Positions 33,980 through 40,829 of a DNA stretch of 44,416 bases are shown here, piece by piece. Numbering within the stretch: the stretch's first letter is position 1; the number at the start of each line of letters is the position of its first letter. The notes under the pieces are model-generated. The model was not told where the DNA came from and searched no databases. It saw nothing but the letters and a program-made list of their open reading frames with translations. This DNA comes from Lachnospiraceae bacterium V9D3004 (GTDB lineage Bacteria > Bacillota > Clostridia > Lachnospirales > Lachnospiraceae), in contig JHWW01000019.1 in NCBI GenBank assembly GCA_000621985.1, positions 1-44,416 on the forward strand. The letters run 5' to 3'. The translations under genes and the position numbers were made by a program.

Positions 33980-34522
33980 TCATACAATATTGTGATCATC
34001 TATATTCACCTGCTCTCCAAAGAAATCTATTATCTGCTTCACCGAAACCGGAAAGAAGTTATTGGCATCTACGCCAACATCATATCGTCTGATGCCTTCT
34101 GCTCGATTTTTTTCATTATATTCCATGCGTGCATGGATATGACCGTGCAGCTGGTATCCTCCGCTGCTCTTCTTCGGCCAGGACAACATCGGATAGTGCA
34201 TCAGCGCAAAGTTGCGTCCTTCCACAGAAATCTTCAAAAAATCCTTTATATCCTCAAAGAGTCGCGGATCATATTTCTTATCATGATTCCCGACTATCAG
34301 GTATTTCTTTCCATTCAGCTTTCTGATCAAGTTATCCGCTTCTTCGATCTTCATGTGATGACAGATATCACCAAGGATATAAACTGTATCATTTTGTCGA
34401 ACCACGGAATTGTAATTCTGAAGGAGTATTCTATCCATTTCTTCAACAGACTCAAAGGGTCGATTCTGCATATTTATTATGGCTCTGTGGCCAAAGTGCA
34501 TATCTGCTGTAAAAAATACCAT
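33980..34522 (-). CDS. Calcineurin-like metallophosphoesterase, module copy 1
   Basis: 180 residues. Metal motifs are complete: ADMHFGH (DxH), YILGDICHH (GD), LIVGNHDKKYD (GNHD), LMHYPMLSW and LHGHIHARM (GHxH). Small stand-alone members act on phosphodiesters or nucleotides; this type is frequent in phages and integrative elements. It follows the HTH and CD1845-like genes. A truncated copy is at 42793-43209. The sequence after its stop matches the second module only as far as TGAACCGT, so the two further phosphoesterases of the module were lost here. Confidence 0.87.
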   Translation of the reverse strand: MVFFTADMHFGHRAIINMQNRPFESVEEMDRILLQNYNSVVRQNDTVYILGDICHHMKIEEADNLIRKLNGKKYLIVGNHDKKYDPRLFEDIKDFLKISVEGRNFALMHYPMLSWPKKSSGGYQLHGHIHARMEYNEKNRAEGIRRYDVGVDANNFFPVSVKQIIDFFGEQVNIDDHNIV

Positions 34523-34540
34523 TTCTATAACCTCATCAAA

Positions 34541-34825
34541 TTACAACATGCTTATCTTTTCAAGCATAGAACTACAAAAATCCTGTACAACAACTACCGC
34601 CATCAGTATAGCCAGGATACCAGCAAATATCAGTGAATAAAGGAACAGATCCCCCCACCTATGGATAACGATGCTATAGATAATAGCTGCTCCAACTATT
34701 AATGTTAGCATCCCTACTGCCCATTCTGTCAGCTTCACCGAAGCCTCCAAAGCCCATCTTATAAAAAACAAAACAAAAGCAACCGGTAACAACAAGACCT
34801 TCAAGAGTTTTCGTAATATGAACAT
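34541..34825 (-). CDS. CD1845-like small membrane protein, module copy 1
   Basis: 94 residues from the ATG at 34825 (GGGAGG about 10 nt before). MFILRKLLKVLLLPVAFVLF is followed by two more hydrophobic segments (WAVGMLTLIVGAAIIYSIVI, LFLYSLIFAGILAILMAVVV). This is a short membrane protein commonly found in clostridial integrative conjugative elements; function unknown. It starts one base after the HTH stop, so the two are coupled. Confidence 0.72.
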   Translation of the reverse strand: MFILRKLLKVLLLPVAFVLFFIRWALEASVKLTEWAVGMLTLIVGAAIIYSIVIHRWGDLFLYSLIFAGILAILMAVVVVQDFCSSMLEKISML

Positions 34826-34826
34826 A

Positions 34827-35102
34827 TTAACCAATCCTCCCTTCGCGCAGCTCGTTCATCACCTTGTAAGCGATCAAACGTAAAACATATTCCGGCATGG
34901 CTCTCCGGCCAAGTTCCCACTCCTGCATGGTCCGATAAGGTACACCCAACCATACAGAAAAATCAGTTCTGCTCATACCGGACTTTTCCCTGATCATTCT
35001 GAAACAATAAGCCAGGCGACGACGCTCAGCATCCTTGTCATTTTTGTCATACTTTTCTACTTCAATCTCGATTCCTTCGAAGTTATATATTTCCTTCTTC
35101 AT
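34827..35102 (-). CDS. HTH (XRE-type) regulator, module copy 1
   Basis: 91 residues from the ATG at 35102 (GAGGAGGTGCCT before it). The helix-turn-helix is REKSGMSRTDFSVWLGVPYR-TMQEWELGRRAMPEYVLRLI. It heads the HTH / CD1845 / phosphoesterase operon and has a perfect palindrome in its promoter spacer, so it very likely represses itself. The paralogue at 43378-43653 differs at a few positions only. Confidence 0.87.
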   Translation of the reverse strand: MKKEIYNFEGIEIEVEKYDKNDKDAERRRLAYCFRMIREKSGMSRTDFSVWLGVPYRTMQEWELGRRAMPEYVLRLIAYKVMNELREGRIG

Positions 35103-35144
35103 AGGCACCTCCTCAATGTAGTCAATGCGTGTGCTTCTGTTTTT

Positions 35145-35173
35145 ATTATATGTAGTCATTGACTACATGTCAA
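35145..35173 (-). promoter_or_regulatory. Consensus promoter with 19-bp palindromic operator, copy 1
   Basis: Minus-strand TTGACA (35173-35168), 17-bp spacer, TATAAT (35150-35145): a perfect sigma-A promoter. The palindrome ATGTAGTCATTGACTACAT (35150-35168) fills the spacer; a half-site (TGTAGTCAATG) lies near 35117, close to the start codon. Confidence 0.87.
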
Positions 35174-35198
35174 GAATTGTCCCCACAGTACAATTACC

Positions 35199-35243
35199 TT
35201 CCAGCTTCTTCAGCGCCGTAGGCTTCGGCTTTCTCCCTGCCAT
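35199..35243 (-). pseudogene. Phage terminase small subunit (P27-type), N-terminal stub
   Basis: GGGAGGGATTCCG precedes an ATG at 35243 encoding MAGRKPKPTALKKLEGN, the very conserved start of P27-family terminase small subunits, which continue with PGKRPL in phages. Here the reading passes directly into the HTH promoter and stops. In tailed phages this gene follows the HNH gene; here the AAA/TOPRIM cassette separates them. Confidence 0.8.
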
Positions 35244-35318
35244 CGGAATCCCTCCCTTCTCGTAAAAATGGCAATTTAAAAGGACCTCCGAAGAGATCCC
35301 TTTATAGCAAAAACCGCT

Positions 35319-35402
35319 TATCTAAATTTTTATAATTCCTTTATTATCAATGCTTTTCGCAGTTTTAGACATGCCGATTTCGATATTTTTCGCCTTATCT
35401 AA
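35319..35402 (-). repeat. Spaced-box element B
   Basis: Minus strand: TTAGATA (35402-35396), 26 nt, TCTAAAA (35369-35363), 37 nt, TTAGATA (35325-35319). The first box includes the TAG stop of the TOPRIM-like gene. It lies on the terminase side of the cassette, in the same orientation as element C on the HNH side. Confidence 0.75.
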
Positions 35403-36142
35403 TCCTCGGAATCATCCATCAGGATCCTCTTTACCTCCTGCTCAAAAAGCATTGCCGTACTGCACTTTTCTTTGACTGCACTCCACTGATCAACAACCTT
35501 TTCAGAAAAGCTCTTGTATGTGTATGTATTCTTTTTATCCCTCACCCTTATGCCGTGATAATGCTTCTTCTTGGCAATTATGTTTTTCCAAGGATCCACA
35601 AGGGATTCAACATCATCAATATCATCATATGCCGCCACAACCCATGCATCCGTACTGTCACATGGGATGACGATCGAGATATGAGTCATATCCGCCTCAC
35701 CCATGGCTGCCGTTAGAATTGACACGCCATGATCTACTCTTCCCTTGATCCCATTTTCATGACTTTCACACGGAAGTTCTATCGGACATTTCTCATCCTT
35801 CACCTTCTCGCAGTATAAAGGGAAAACCTTTCGCTTATCCTCACAGGCCGTTGATTTGCAAAGACAGTGAGCCTCTTTTTCTTTCCGGATCACATCCCCA
35901 TCCATCTGGATGACGATTGCATCTATGGCCGGCTGCACTTCCTGCATGAGCATTTTTATGGAAGCTGTCTCCTTACACCATCGCCAAACGCCCTTCCATC
36001 CGTTCCCAAAGCGTCCCATCATATCCGGCTCCGGCTGCAGCGATAAATATCGATTCTCTTCACCTGTAATCCTGTCAATAGCCGCCTTTAGAACCATATG
36101 GTCGGTTGGCCCCTCCGACACTATCCCGATCACCTTTTTCAT
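35399..36142 (-). CDS. TOPRIM-like effector paired with AAA_21 ATPase
   Basis: 247 residues from the ATG at 36142, which overlaps the ATPase stop as TTATGA; GGGAGGTG lies upstream. VIGIVSEGPTDHMVLKAAID carries the E-G-x-T-D glutamate motif, and IDAIVIQMDGDV the following D-x-D, as in TOPRIM folds and DUF4276-type proteins. A cysteine-rich stretch (CLCKSTACEDKRKVFPLYCE) may bind zinc. SIVIPCDSTDAWVVAA is a further conserved-looking block. Effectors of this sort next to SMC-like ATPases act as nucleases in anti-phage systems (OLD, PARIS, RloAB). The nuclease role here is inferred. Confidence 0.68.
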   Translation of the reverse strand: MKKVIGIVSEGPTDHMVLKAAIDRITGEENRYLSLQPEPDMMGRFGNGWKGVWRWCKETASIKMLMQEVQPAIDAIVIQMDGDVIRKEKEAHCLCKSTACEDKRKVFPLYCEKVKDEKCPIELPCESHENGIKGRVDHGVSILTAAMGEADMTHISIVIPCDSTDAWVVAAYDDIDDVESLVDPWKNIIAKKKHYHGIRVRDKKNTYTYKSFSEKVVDQWSAVKEKCSTAMLFEQEVKRILMDDSED

Positions 36143-37326
36143 AACAGTTCCGGAACACCTCCCAACACACCATTGATCCAAAGCCTTGAGAGAGGCTGAT
36201 CCATCTTCAGCAATTTCTCCGAAACCTGTACACGCCTGATCTCTACGTGGCCATGCTTGTTTCTGTCAGTCGTAAACAATCTGATATCATCGTTGGACAG
36301 ATCTAGTCCATCAAGCACCAGAGGATTATGCGTTGTCATGAAAACGGTCTTATTCTCTTCAATAATATTGTTCGTAAATACCTCAGTAACCTTCCTTGCC
36401 AGCCTCGGGTTCATGGCATGATCAAAGCTGTCTATCGCAAACATCTTCGGAGCCTTCTCATGCATCGCAAGGGAAAGCATGAACAAAACATACAGCGCAC
36501 CTTCGCTAGCATCATACCCGGTAAAGGATGCCGTATCTTTCAGATACTTGTCTCTAAACTCGATGATCTGCTGCGTTGTCGGAACTCCCGGATTCAAGAT
36601 AGACTTTTTCGGCTTACTTACCTTAAATTCCGATGCCCAGTCAATCAACTCCAGCATATCCTCCATGAACATCGAGCCAAACATCATGTCGCCGTCTTCT
36701 TCATGGAGAAGATCCTGTATCGCCTCTGCCAAACGTCCCCCATTCAGTCCGATCGGGTTCGTCTGTATGGGATCAGCAACCGTCCCCCTCAAAGTCAACG
36801 TGTCCGGCTGATAAATCCCATAATCCCCGATATACTTGGCTGCCTGAACATAATCCTTTCCGGACAGAGCCTCGGAGATCGTAAAATATCCTATTTTGTT
36901 ATTCAGCTTGGCACTGCTTGCATTGCTCCTGCCGTATACTGACTCCCCATCGCAAGTCACGCTTTCTGCAAAGTATTTCCAGGCATCATCGTCATTAGGA
37001 ACCGTCATATGGTTCACATATCCGTAGTCATGCCCGTTCAGCCCCCATTCCACGGAGAAATCCACGGTTTTGGATTCCTTCTCTATGGACAGGAACTTGG
37101 ATTTATACAATGCCGATGTACTGAGCCTCACACCCTTCCTTTGCAGGCTGGCTGCATTGACCCTGTCCGTCATAGCAGCGCTGAGCACTCCAAGCGCCTC
37201 CAAAACAGAAGACTTTCCGGAACCGTTTGCTCCTATGAAAACATTTACGCGTCCCGGCTCAAATGAAACATCATACAAAGACTTGAAATTCTGGATCGTA
37301 ATCCTCTTCAGCTTTATATCACTCAC
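36139..37326 (-). CDS. AAA_21 (SMC/ABC-like) ATPase of a defence-like pair
   Basis: 395 residues with a GTG start (AAGGGAG 10 nt upstream). ITIQNFKSLYDVSFEPGRVN-VFIGANGSGKSS gives Walker A; YDASEGALYVLFML is the ABC signature-like helix; APKMFAIDSFDHAMNPRLAR is Walker B, in which the usual I-D-E-P-E reads I-D-S-F-D, so the catalytic glutamate seems replaced; TTHNPLVLDGL is the H-loop. The altered Walker B may slow hydrolysis, favouring a sensing or scaffold state. Coupled to the TOPRIM-like gene. The pair lies between phage HNH and terminase remnants, flanked by elements B and C. Confidence 0.83.
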   Translation of the reverse strand: MSDIKLKRITIQNFKSLYDVSFEPGRVNVFIGANGSGKSSVLEALGVLSAAMTDRVNAASLQRKGVRLSTSALYKSKFLSIEKESKTVDFSVEWGLNGHDYGYVNHMTVPNDDDAWKYFAESVTCDGESVYGRSNASSAKLNNKIGYFTISEALSGKDYVQAAKYIGDYGIYQPDTLTLRGTVADPIQTNPIGLNGGRLAEAIQDLLHEEDGDMMFGSMFMEDMLELIDWASEFKVSKPKKSILNPGVPTTQQIIEFRDKYLKDTASFTGYDASEGALYVLFMLSLAMHEKAPKMFAIDSFDHAMNPRLARKVTEVFTNNIIEENKTVFMTTHNPLVLDGLDLSNDDIRLFTTDRNKHGHVEIRRVQVSEKLLKMDQPLSRLWINGVLGGVPELL

Positions 37327-37341
37327 TGTGTGATCACTCCC

Positions 37342-37402
37342 TTCGAGAAAAATGGTCTATCTAAATTCAAGTTAAGTATACCACTTTTCTCAAAAATGTC
37401 CA
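37342..37402 (-). promoter_or_regulatory. Promoter of the AAA_21 cassette with inverted repeat
   Basis: Minus-strand TGGACA (37402-37397), 16-bp spacer, TATACT (37380-37375). TTGAGAAAAGTGG (37393-37381) and CCATTTTTCTCGAA (37355-37342) are an imperfect inverted pair spanning -10 to the leader. A further TTAGATA box lies at 37358-37364. The AGAAAAATGG core is shared with the DUF4143 ATPase 2 operator. Confidence 0.6.
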
Positions 37403-37531
37403 TATCTAATTTTTTGAATATCCAGTATTTTCAATGCTTCCATCTGTTTTAGATGTGTCGAAATATGACATTTTATGACTATCTAAATTTATTTTAGAAG
37501 TCGCGATTTTCTGTCAAAACAGCCTATCTAA
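37403..37531 (-). repeat. Spaced-box element C (one and a half units)
   Basis: Minus strand in order: TTAGATA (37531-37525), 26 nt, TCTAAAA (37498-37492), 5 nt, TTAGATA (37486-37480), 26 nt, TCTAAAA (37453-37447), 37 nt, TTAGATA (37409-37403). Spacings equal those of A and B. It fills the gap between the HNH gene end and the AAA_21 promoter; no gene is present in 37327-37565. Confidence 0.75.
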
Positions 37532-37652
37532 CTCTCATCTTCGATGCTCATACCCCCCGTCTTCTATTTCGCGATTTTGCACGCGAGACCCCCGCGCCGT
37601 TCCCTGGAAGCCATACTTGTAGAGATTTCGATCCCCCTTGGGGTACGTCCTA

Positions 37653-38024
37653 TCAGTGCCGTCCTCCCCAGTAATCGCCTCTCTTCGCGTGGATCTGTGA
37701 GTGACACGACTTGCACAGCGCGATCAGATTGCTCCGATCATAAGTGCCACCTTCACTCAGCGGCTTCTTGTGGTGGATCTCTTCCGTCTCCACGATAATT
37801 CCACGTTCAAAACACAGCTCACAGAATGGATGCTCGGATGCGTACTTATCACGGATCCGCTTCCATGCTCGGACATATCTCTTCTTCATAGCTTTATCCC
37901 TGCCGTACTTTTCATAATTGCTGTTGACCTTCTGCTGATGCTCCGGACAGTATCGTCCATCTGTTAGGTTCGGACAGCTCGGATATGAGCACGGTCTCTT
38001 CGGTTTCATTGGCATAAACATCAC
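37653..38024 (-). CDS. Phage HNH endonuclease
   Basis: 123 residues. An N-terminal zinc-ribbon-like part (RPCSYPSCPNLTDGRYCPEH) is followed by HPFCELCFERG and the HNH core EIHHKKPLSEGGTYDRSNLI-ALCKSCHSQIH. Full length for the packaging-associated HNH proteins of HK97-like phages, which stimulate terminase at cos. The reading GFQGTARGSRVQNREI continues on the minus strand after a frame change, as in the other copy. Probably the only intact gene left from a prophage. The IS110 end is inserted just upstream of its start. Confidence 0.88.
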   Translation of the reverse strand: MMFMPMKPKRPCSYPSCPNLTDGRYCPEHQQKVNSNYEKYGRDKAMKKRYVRAWKRIRDKYASEHPFCELCFERGIIVETEEIHHKKPLSEGGTYDRSNLIALCKSCHSQIHAKRGDYWGGRH

Positions 38025-38338
38025 GTATAATCCAATTATCAGTTGATGATTGGATTTTCTCCTTTCTCCCAGGTTCTACTGGGTAATTCAATCTCTATCT
38101 GATATATTTATTAAGGCGCTGTGGATCTGTACCTATACACATACAGCTTTGACTGGTTGGAGATGACTCAGACCACAGCTTTTCGTCTATTACTGTTAAT
38201 CAGTTTGTTAACGCTTTGACGTTTCTATTTACGTGATTACACAGCCGGATTCTCTGTGGAAGACAGCAGCGCCAAATCTTATATTCAAGGAGGTACCACT
38301 ATGTCCCGGTGCCCGAAAAACGGAAGCAGACCGGATAT
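38020..38338 (+). mobile_element. Truncated IS110 copy: left end only
   Basis: 38020-38307 repeats 17031-17318 with one mismatch, including the whole candidate bridge-RNA region, the ribosome site and the first codons ATGTCCC of the transposase. After that the sequence (GGTGCCCGAAAAACGG...) is unrelated, so the transposase and right end are deleted. Both copies abut the same point just upstream of an HNH gene. 38310-38560 contains no gene I can support; a 75-codon minus frame there (38285-38512) is unrecognised. Confidence 0.8.
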
Positions 38339-38561
38339 AAGGTGTTTTGGGCCGCACTTTAACAAGGCTCCCTCTGTACTGTACAAAAATAGAGCCCACA
38401 AAACGTTCTCCAAATGACTTTCACTAATAGATACACTTCTACCAGTAAATATGGTCACTTCCGTTTTGTAGGCTCCTAATGTCTCATTTTGTACAAATAC
38501 AGCTCTTATCACACATGATTAATATATCCTCCTGATTTCAACTTAAAATTTGCATAAGAAA

Positions 38562-38597
38562 AGCGCCAGACCGAGGATAATTCCCCGGCTGACGCCT
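38562..38597 (-). terminator. Rho-independent terminator after the DUF5688 pseudogene
   Basis: Minus strand AGGCGTCAG-CCGGGG, loop AATTAT, CCTCGG-TCTGGCGCT, then TTTTCTT. A second inverted repeat, GTCACGA/TCGTGAC (38609-38636), lies between it and the gene stop. Confidence 0.75.
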
Positions 38598-38643
38598 GAT
38601 TAACTTCTGTCACGAAAACTATGCAAGAATCGTGACAATTATT

Positions 38644-39369
38644 TTAGAGTTCTTCGCCTTTTGAACCCTTTGACTTAACAGCTTTCTCTACAGCTTCCTT
38701 CTTAGGCTGCTGTGCTACCTCTTCCGTCTTAGCTTTAAGTTCATCAAGCACAGACCCCTTTTCAGTAGCTTCTGCCTCAATGCCAGCTTCTTTTTTAGAC
38801 TGGCGCTCAACAAACTTCTCACCAAGCTCGAAAATCTTAGCCTGACTGTCATAGTGATATACACTGTCGGTAAGCTTATCCTCCGGAGCAACCTGAGTAG
38901 CATTTACTTCCTTTACCATTGCCTCAAGATCGCTAAGACTCATGTTTCCATTATCAGGAACAATGAGAACCTCATGGATGCTCGAAGGTAAAATGAAGAA
39001 ATCGCCACCGGCTCTTTCAGCTGCCTGGTCCATGAAATCCTGGTAGGCAAGAACTCCTGCACCGTGAATCTTATCAGGAACACTGGCTACAAACATCTGC
39101 TCATCTGCAGGAATGACTGCAGGCTTAAGCTCCGGTGCATTCTCCATCGCATCAGCGTGAAGCTGTTCTGGAGTAACGCCCATTGTTTCAATAAGCTGAT
39201 TTGTAATGTTCACACCGATGTTACTGCCCTCCGGCGTGACCGTCACAGCCTCGTAACTCTCATTGAGCTTGTTTACGGTGTTGACAGAAACCTTTACATC
39301 CGCACCCTGCTCGTAAAGCTTGTCCTTTTAGTCCTCTACGAACTTCTCTTTGAATGATTCATAATCCAT
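38644..39369 (-). pseudogene. DUF5688 family element protein with early stop and shortened middle
   Basis: The leader GCGAAAGGATAAAACACACT and ATG at 39369 open MDYESFKEKFVED-stop-KDKLYEQGADVKVSV..., with TAA at 39330-39328 where EDLKDKL would be expected. After it the frame runs clean: GVNITNQLIETMGVTPEQLH, FVASVPDKIHGAGVLAYQDF, FILPSSIHEVLIVPDNGNMS, VNATQVAPEDKLTDSVYHYD, and a Lys/Glu-rich end. This matches DUF5688 proteins of Lachnospiraceae integrative elements, which are ~300 residues. The join PAVIPADEQ suggests a further in-frame loss. A 200-residue product could restart downstream. Confidence 0.75.
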
Positions 39370-39660
39370 AGTGTGTTTTATCCTTTCGCTTTTTCGTGTC
39401 GGCTCCGGATCGTCATCCTCGGCCTTGGGTTGATGGCAAGGTCTGAGACTCCGCCTCAGACTGTCGCGGCATTCGTCAAATGTCAGCTCGTGCAAGCACG
39501 GCTTCCATTTTCCTCATTGCTCGCGTAAAAAAGCGCCAGGCTCACAACCTCTTTCGAAGTCATGATCTGACGCTCATCATTGCCGGTATTCTTTTGCAAA
39601 AGAAAATGGACTCGGCGGCTCGGGTGTTTTTTGTTTTCTCGTTCGCTTTGTCCATTGTAA
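39370..39660 (-). other. Leader region of the DUF5688 gene, partly duplicated at 20566-20690
   Basis: Non-coding or poorly coding stretch with a GTCTGAG/CTCAGAC hairpin (about 39443-39463). A short minus frame at 39483-39560 begins MTSKEVVSLALFYASNEENG with no clear ribosome site. The copy at 20566-20690 lacks 161 bp that are present here (39418-39578), with TCATC at both ends of the missing part. From 39661 to 39731 only AT-rich sequence with CCTACC repeats is seen. Confidence 0.5.
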
Positions 39661-39731
39661 ATATAACACACCTATTTTGAAAAAAGAATACTCAAAACCT
39701 ACCACTTTCCTACCAAAATCCTACCGAAAAC

Positions 39732-39995
39732 CTACTTTTTTTCGAAAAGCAAAAAAAAGATCGGCATCAAATCCATTTCTGAACTCTTTGCCGGTCTCCG
39801 CTTCGCTTCGGTCGTTGCTGAACACGTGCCACCGGCACGTAGCAACCTCTGCTTTTCCTTCTTTCGATTGTAGGTCTTTCCGCTCGGTACGCTCCTTGTC
39901 ACGGGATTTAATTCTCCCCAGGTGCGTCTCTTCTTTGCGTGATACTCGCGCTGCGCCTTCTTACTTCGCTTATCCAGCGAAACATACTTGTTCAT
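39732..39995 (-). CDS. Small basic mobile-element protein, copy 2
   Basis: 87 residues from the ATG at 39995 (GGAGGTAACAGTC before it). MNKYVSLDKRSKKAQREYHA, KKRRTWGELNPVTRSVPSGK, TYNRKKEKQRLLRAGG. Near-identical to 21487-21765 until the last few residues. Very basic, so nucleic-acid binding is plausible, but no function is known to me. The surrounding 40020-40100 is also shared between the two loci. Confidence 0.65.
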   Translation of the reverse strand: MNKYVSLDKRSKKAQREYHAKKRRTWGELNPVTRSVPSGKTYNRKKEKQRLLRAGGTCSATTEAKRRPAKSSEMDLMPIFFLLFEKK

Positions 39996-40123
39996 GACTG
40001 TTACCTCCATATTATATTTGGTTGCCCACCCATTATATCGGATGAGTAACTGTCTGTCATTACATCTGCGGATCCTCCTTGCATCGGAGTTTTAACTTGC
40101 GAGATAAAAGACTATATCACTTA

Positions 40124-40465
40124 TCATTTGATATAATACATTTTCACAAATCTATGGTGAAGGAACACCATAACAAGAATAGGAAGAATCGTACCTAAAA
40201 ATAACGGAATTACAGAGTATATACTATCCCCTCCAATAAACGCAGAACATATCCATGAGCAGATAATGCAAATGCTATAAAATATCCACATTATGCCATG
40301 CCTCTTGTTCCATGCATTAACATCAGATAATTGTTCCGCTTTTGGAGGTTTTTCCCCAGTATAAAATCCAACTGGATCTTTACTTCTCAACTGATTAATC
40401 CCAATTCCAAGAATTATTAATGCAACAATAACGAAAATCACCCCAGAAATAATAGTCCCCGCCAT
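40124..40465 (-). CDS. Small membrane protein of unknown function
   Basis: 113 residues with three membrane segments (about 4-23, 58-77, 83-103). A loop with PVGFYTGEKPPKAEQLSDVN and NAWNKRHGIMWIFY lies between the first two. The G-F-x-T-G-E-x-P-P and W-N-x-x-H-G pattern recurs in short Clostridia membrane proteins that I cannot name. GGAGGTGTCGC-like sequence precedes the ATG. Monocistronic. Confidence 0.72.
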   Translation of the reverse strand: MAGTIISGVIFVIVALIILGIGINQLRSKDPVGFYTGEKPPKAEQLSDVNAWNKRHGIMWIFYSICIICSWICSAFIGGDSIYSVIPLFLGTILPILVMVFLHHRFVKMYYIK

Positions 40466-40537
40466 ATTGCGACACCTCCTTAGAACATTTTATTCAAAGA
40501 TAATCGTTCCACTATATTCGCTTCACTTATATATGTT

Positions 40538-40828
40538 TCATTTTCTGTCACTTGTTTTGGGCGTGAACGATATATTCAAAACCATATCCATCCCTTCTGC
40601 AAGCCTCTTCAATAGTTTAATTGACGGATTTCTTGTTCCGTTCTCCAACTTGCTGATTTCTGTCTGGGCGATACCTGTTCTCTCTGCAAGTTCTTTCTGC
40701 GTTATATTCTGTGAGATGCGAGCATCTATAATAGCTCGGATCACATTCATTTCCGGCTGGATTTCCTCGTATGCCTTTGCAAATTCAGGATCATTCATCT
40801 TTTTAGTTTTATACTCTTTAAGATTCAT
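40538..40828 (-). CDS. higA: HigA-type antitoxin (XRE)
   Basis: 96 residues. Helix-turn-helix ARISQNITQKELAERTGIAQ-TEISKLENGTRNPSIKLLKR with an N-terminal helix (MNLKEYKTKKMNDPEFAKAY). It starts two bases after the toxin stop (GGTTAACATG), the toxin-first order of higBA loci. It probably neutralises the toxin and binds the palindrome in the promoter. Confidence 0.87.
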   Translation of the reverse strand: MNLKEYKTKKMNDPEFAKAYEEIQPEMNVIRAIIDARISQNITQKELAERTGIAQTEISKLENGTRNPSIKLLKRLAEGMDMVLNISFTPKTSDRK

Positions 40829-40829
40829 G

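Noticed and set aside
35319-37531. Integron attC sites
   Set aside because: Cassette-like order is suggestive, but there is no IntI, no GTTRRRY core and no long attC hairpin. Only the neutral element description is kept.
37566-37652. Extension of the HNH protein past its stop
   Set aside because: GFQGTARGSRVQNREI is readable in another frame and conserved in both copies, but I cannot decide whether it is a phage-coded overlap or an old frameshift.
38285-38512. 75-codon minus-strand frame over the IS110 remnant edge
   Set aside because: Its 3' part is the reverse of the IS110 leader and ribosome site, so it spans a deletion junction; no family match.
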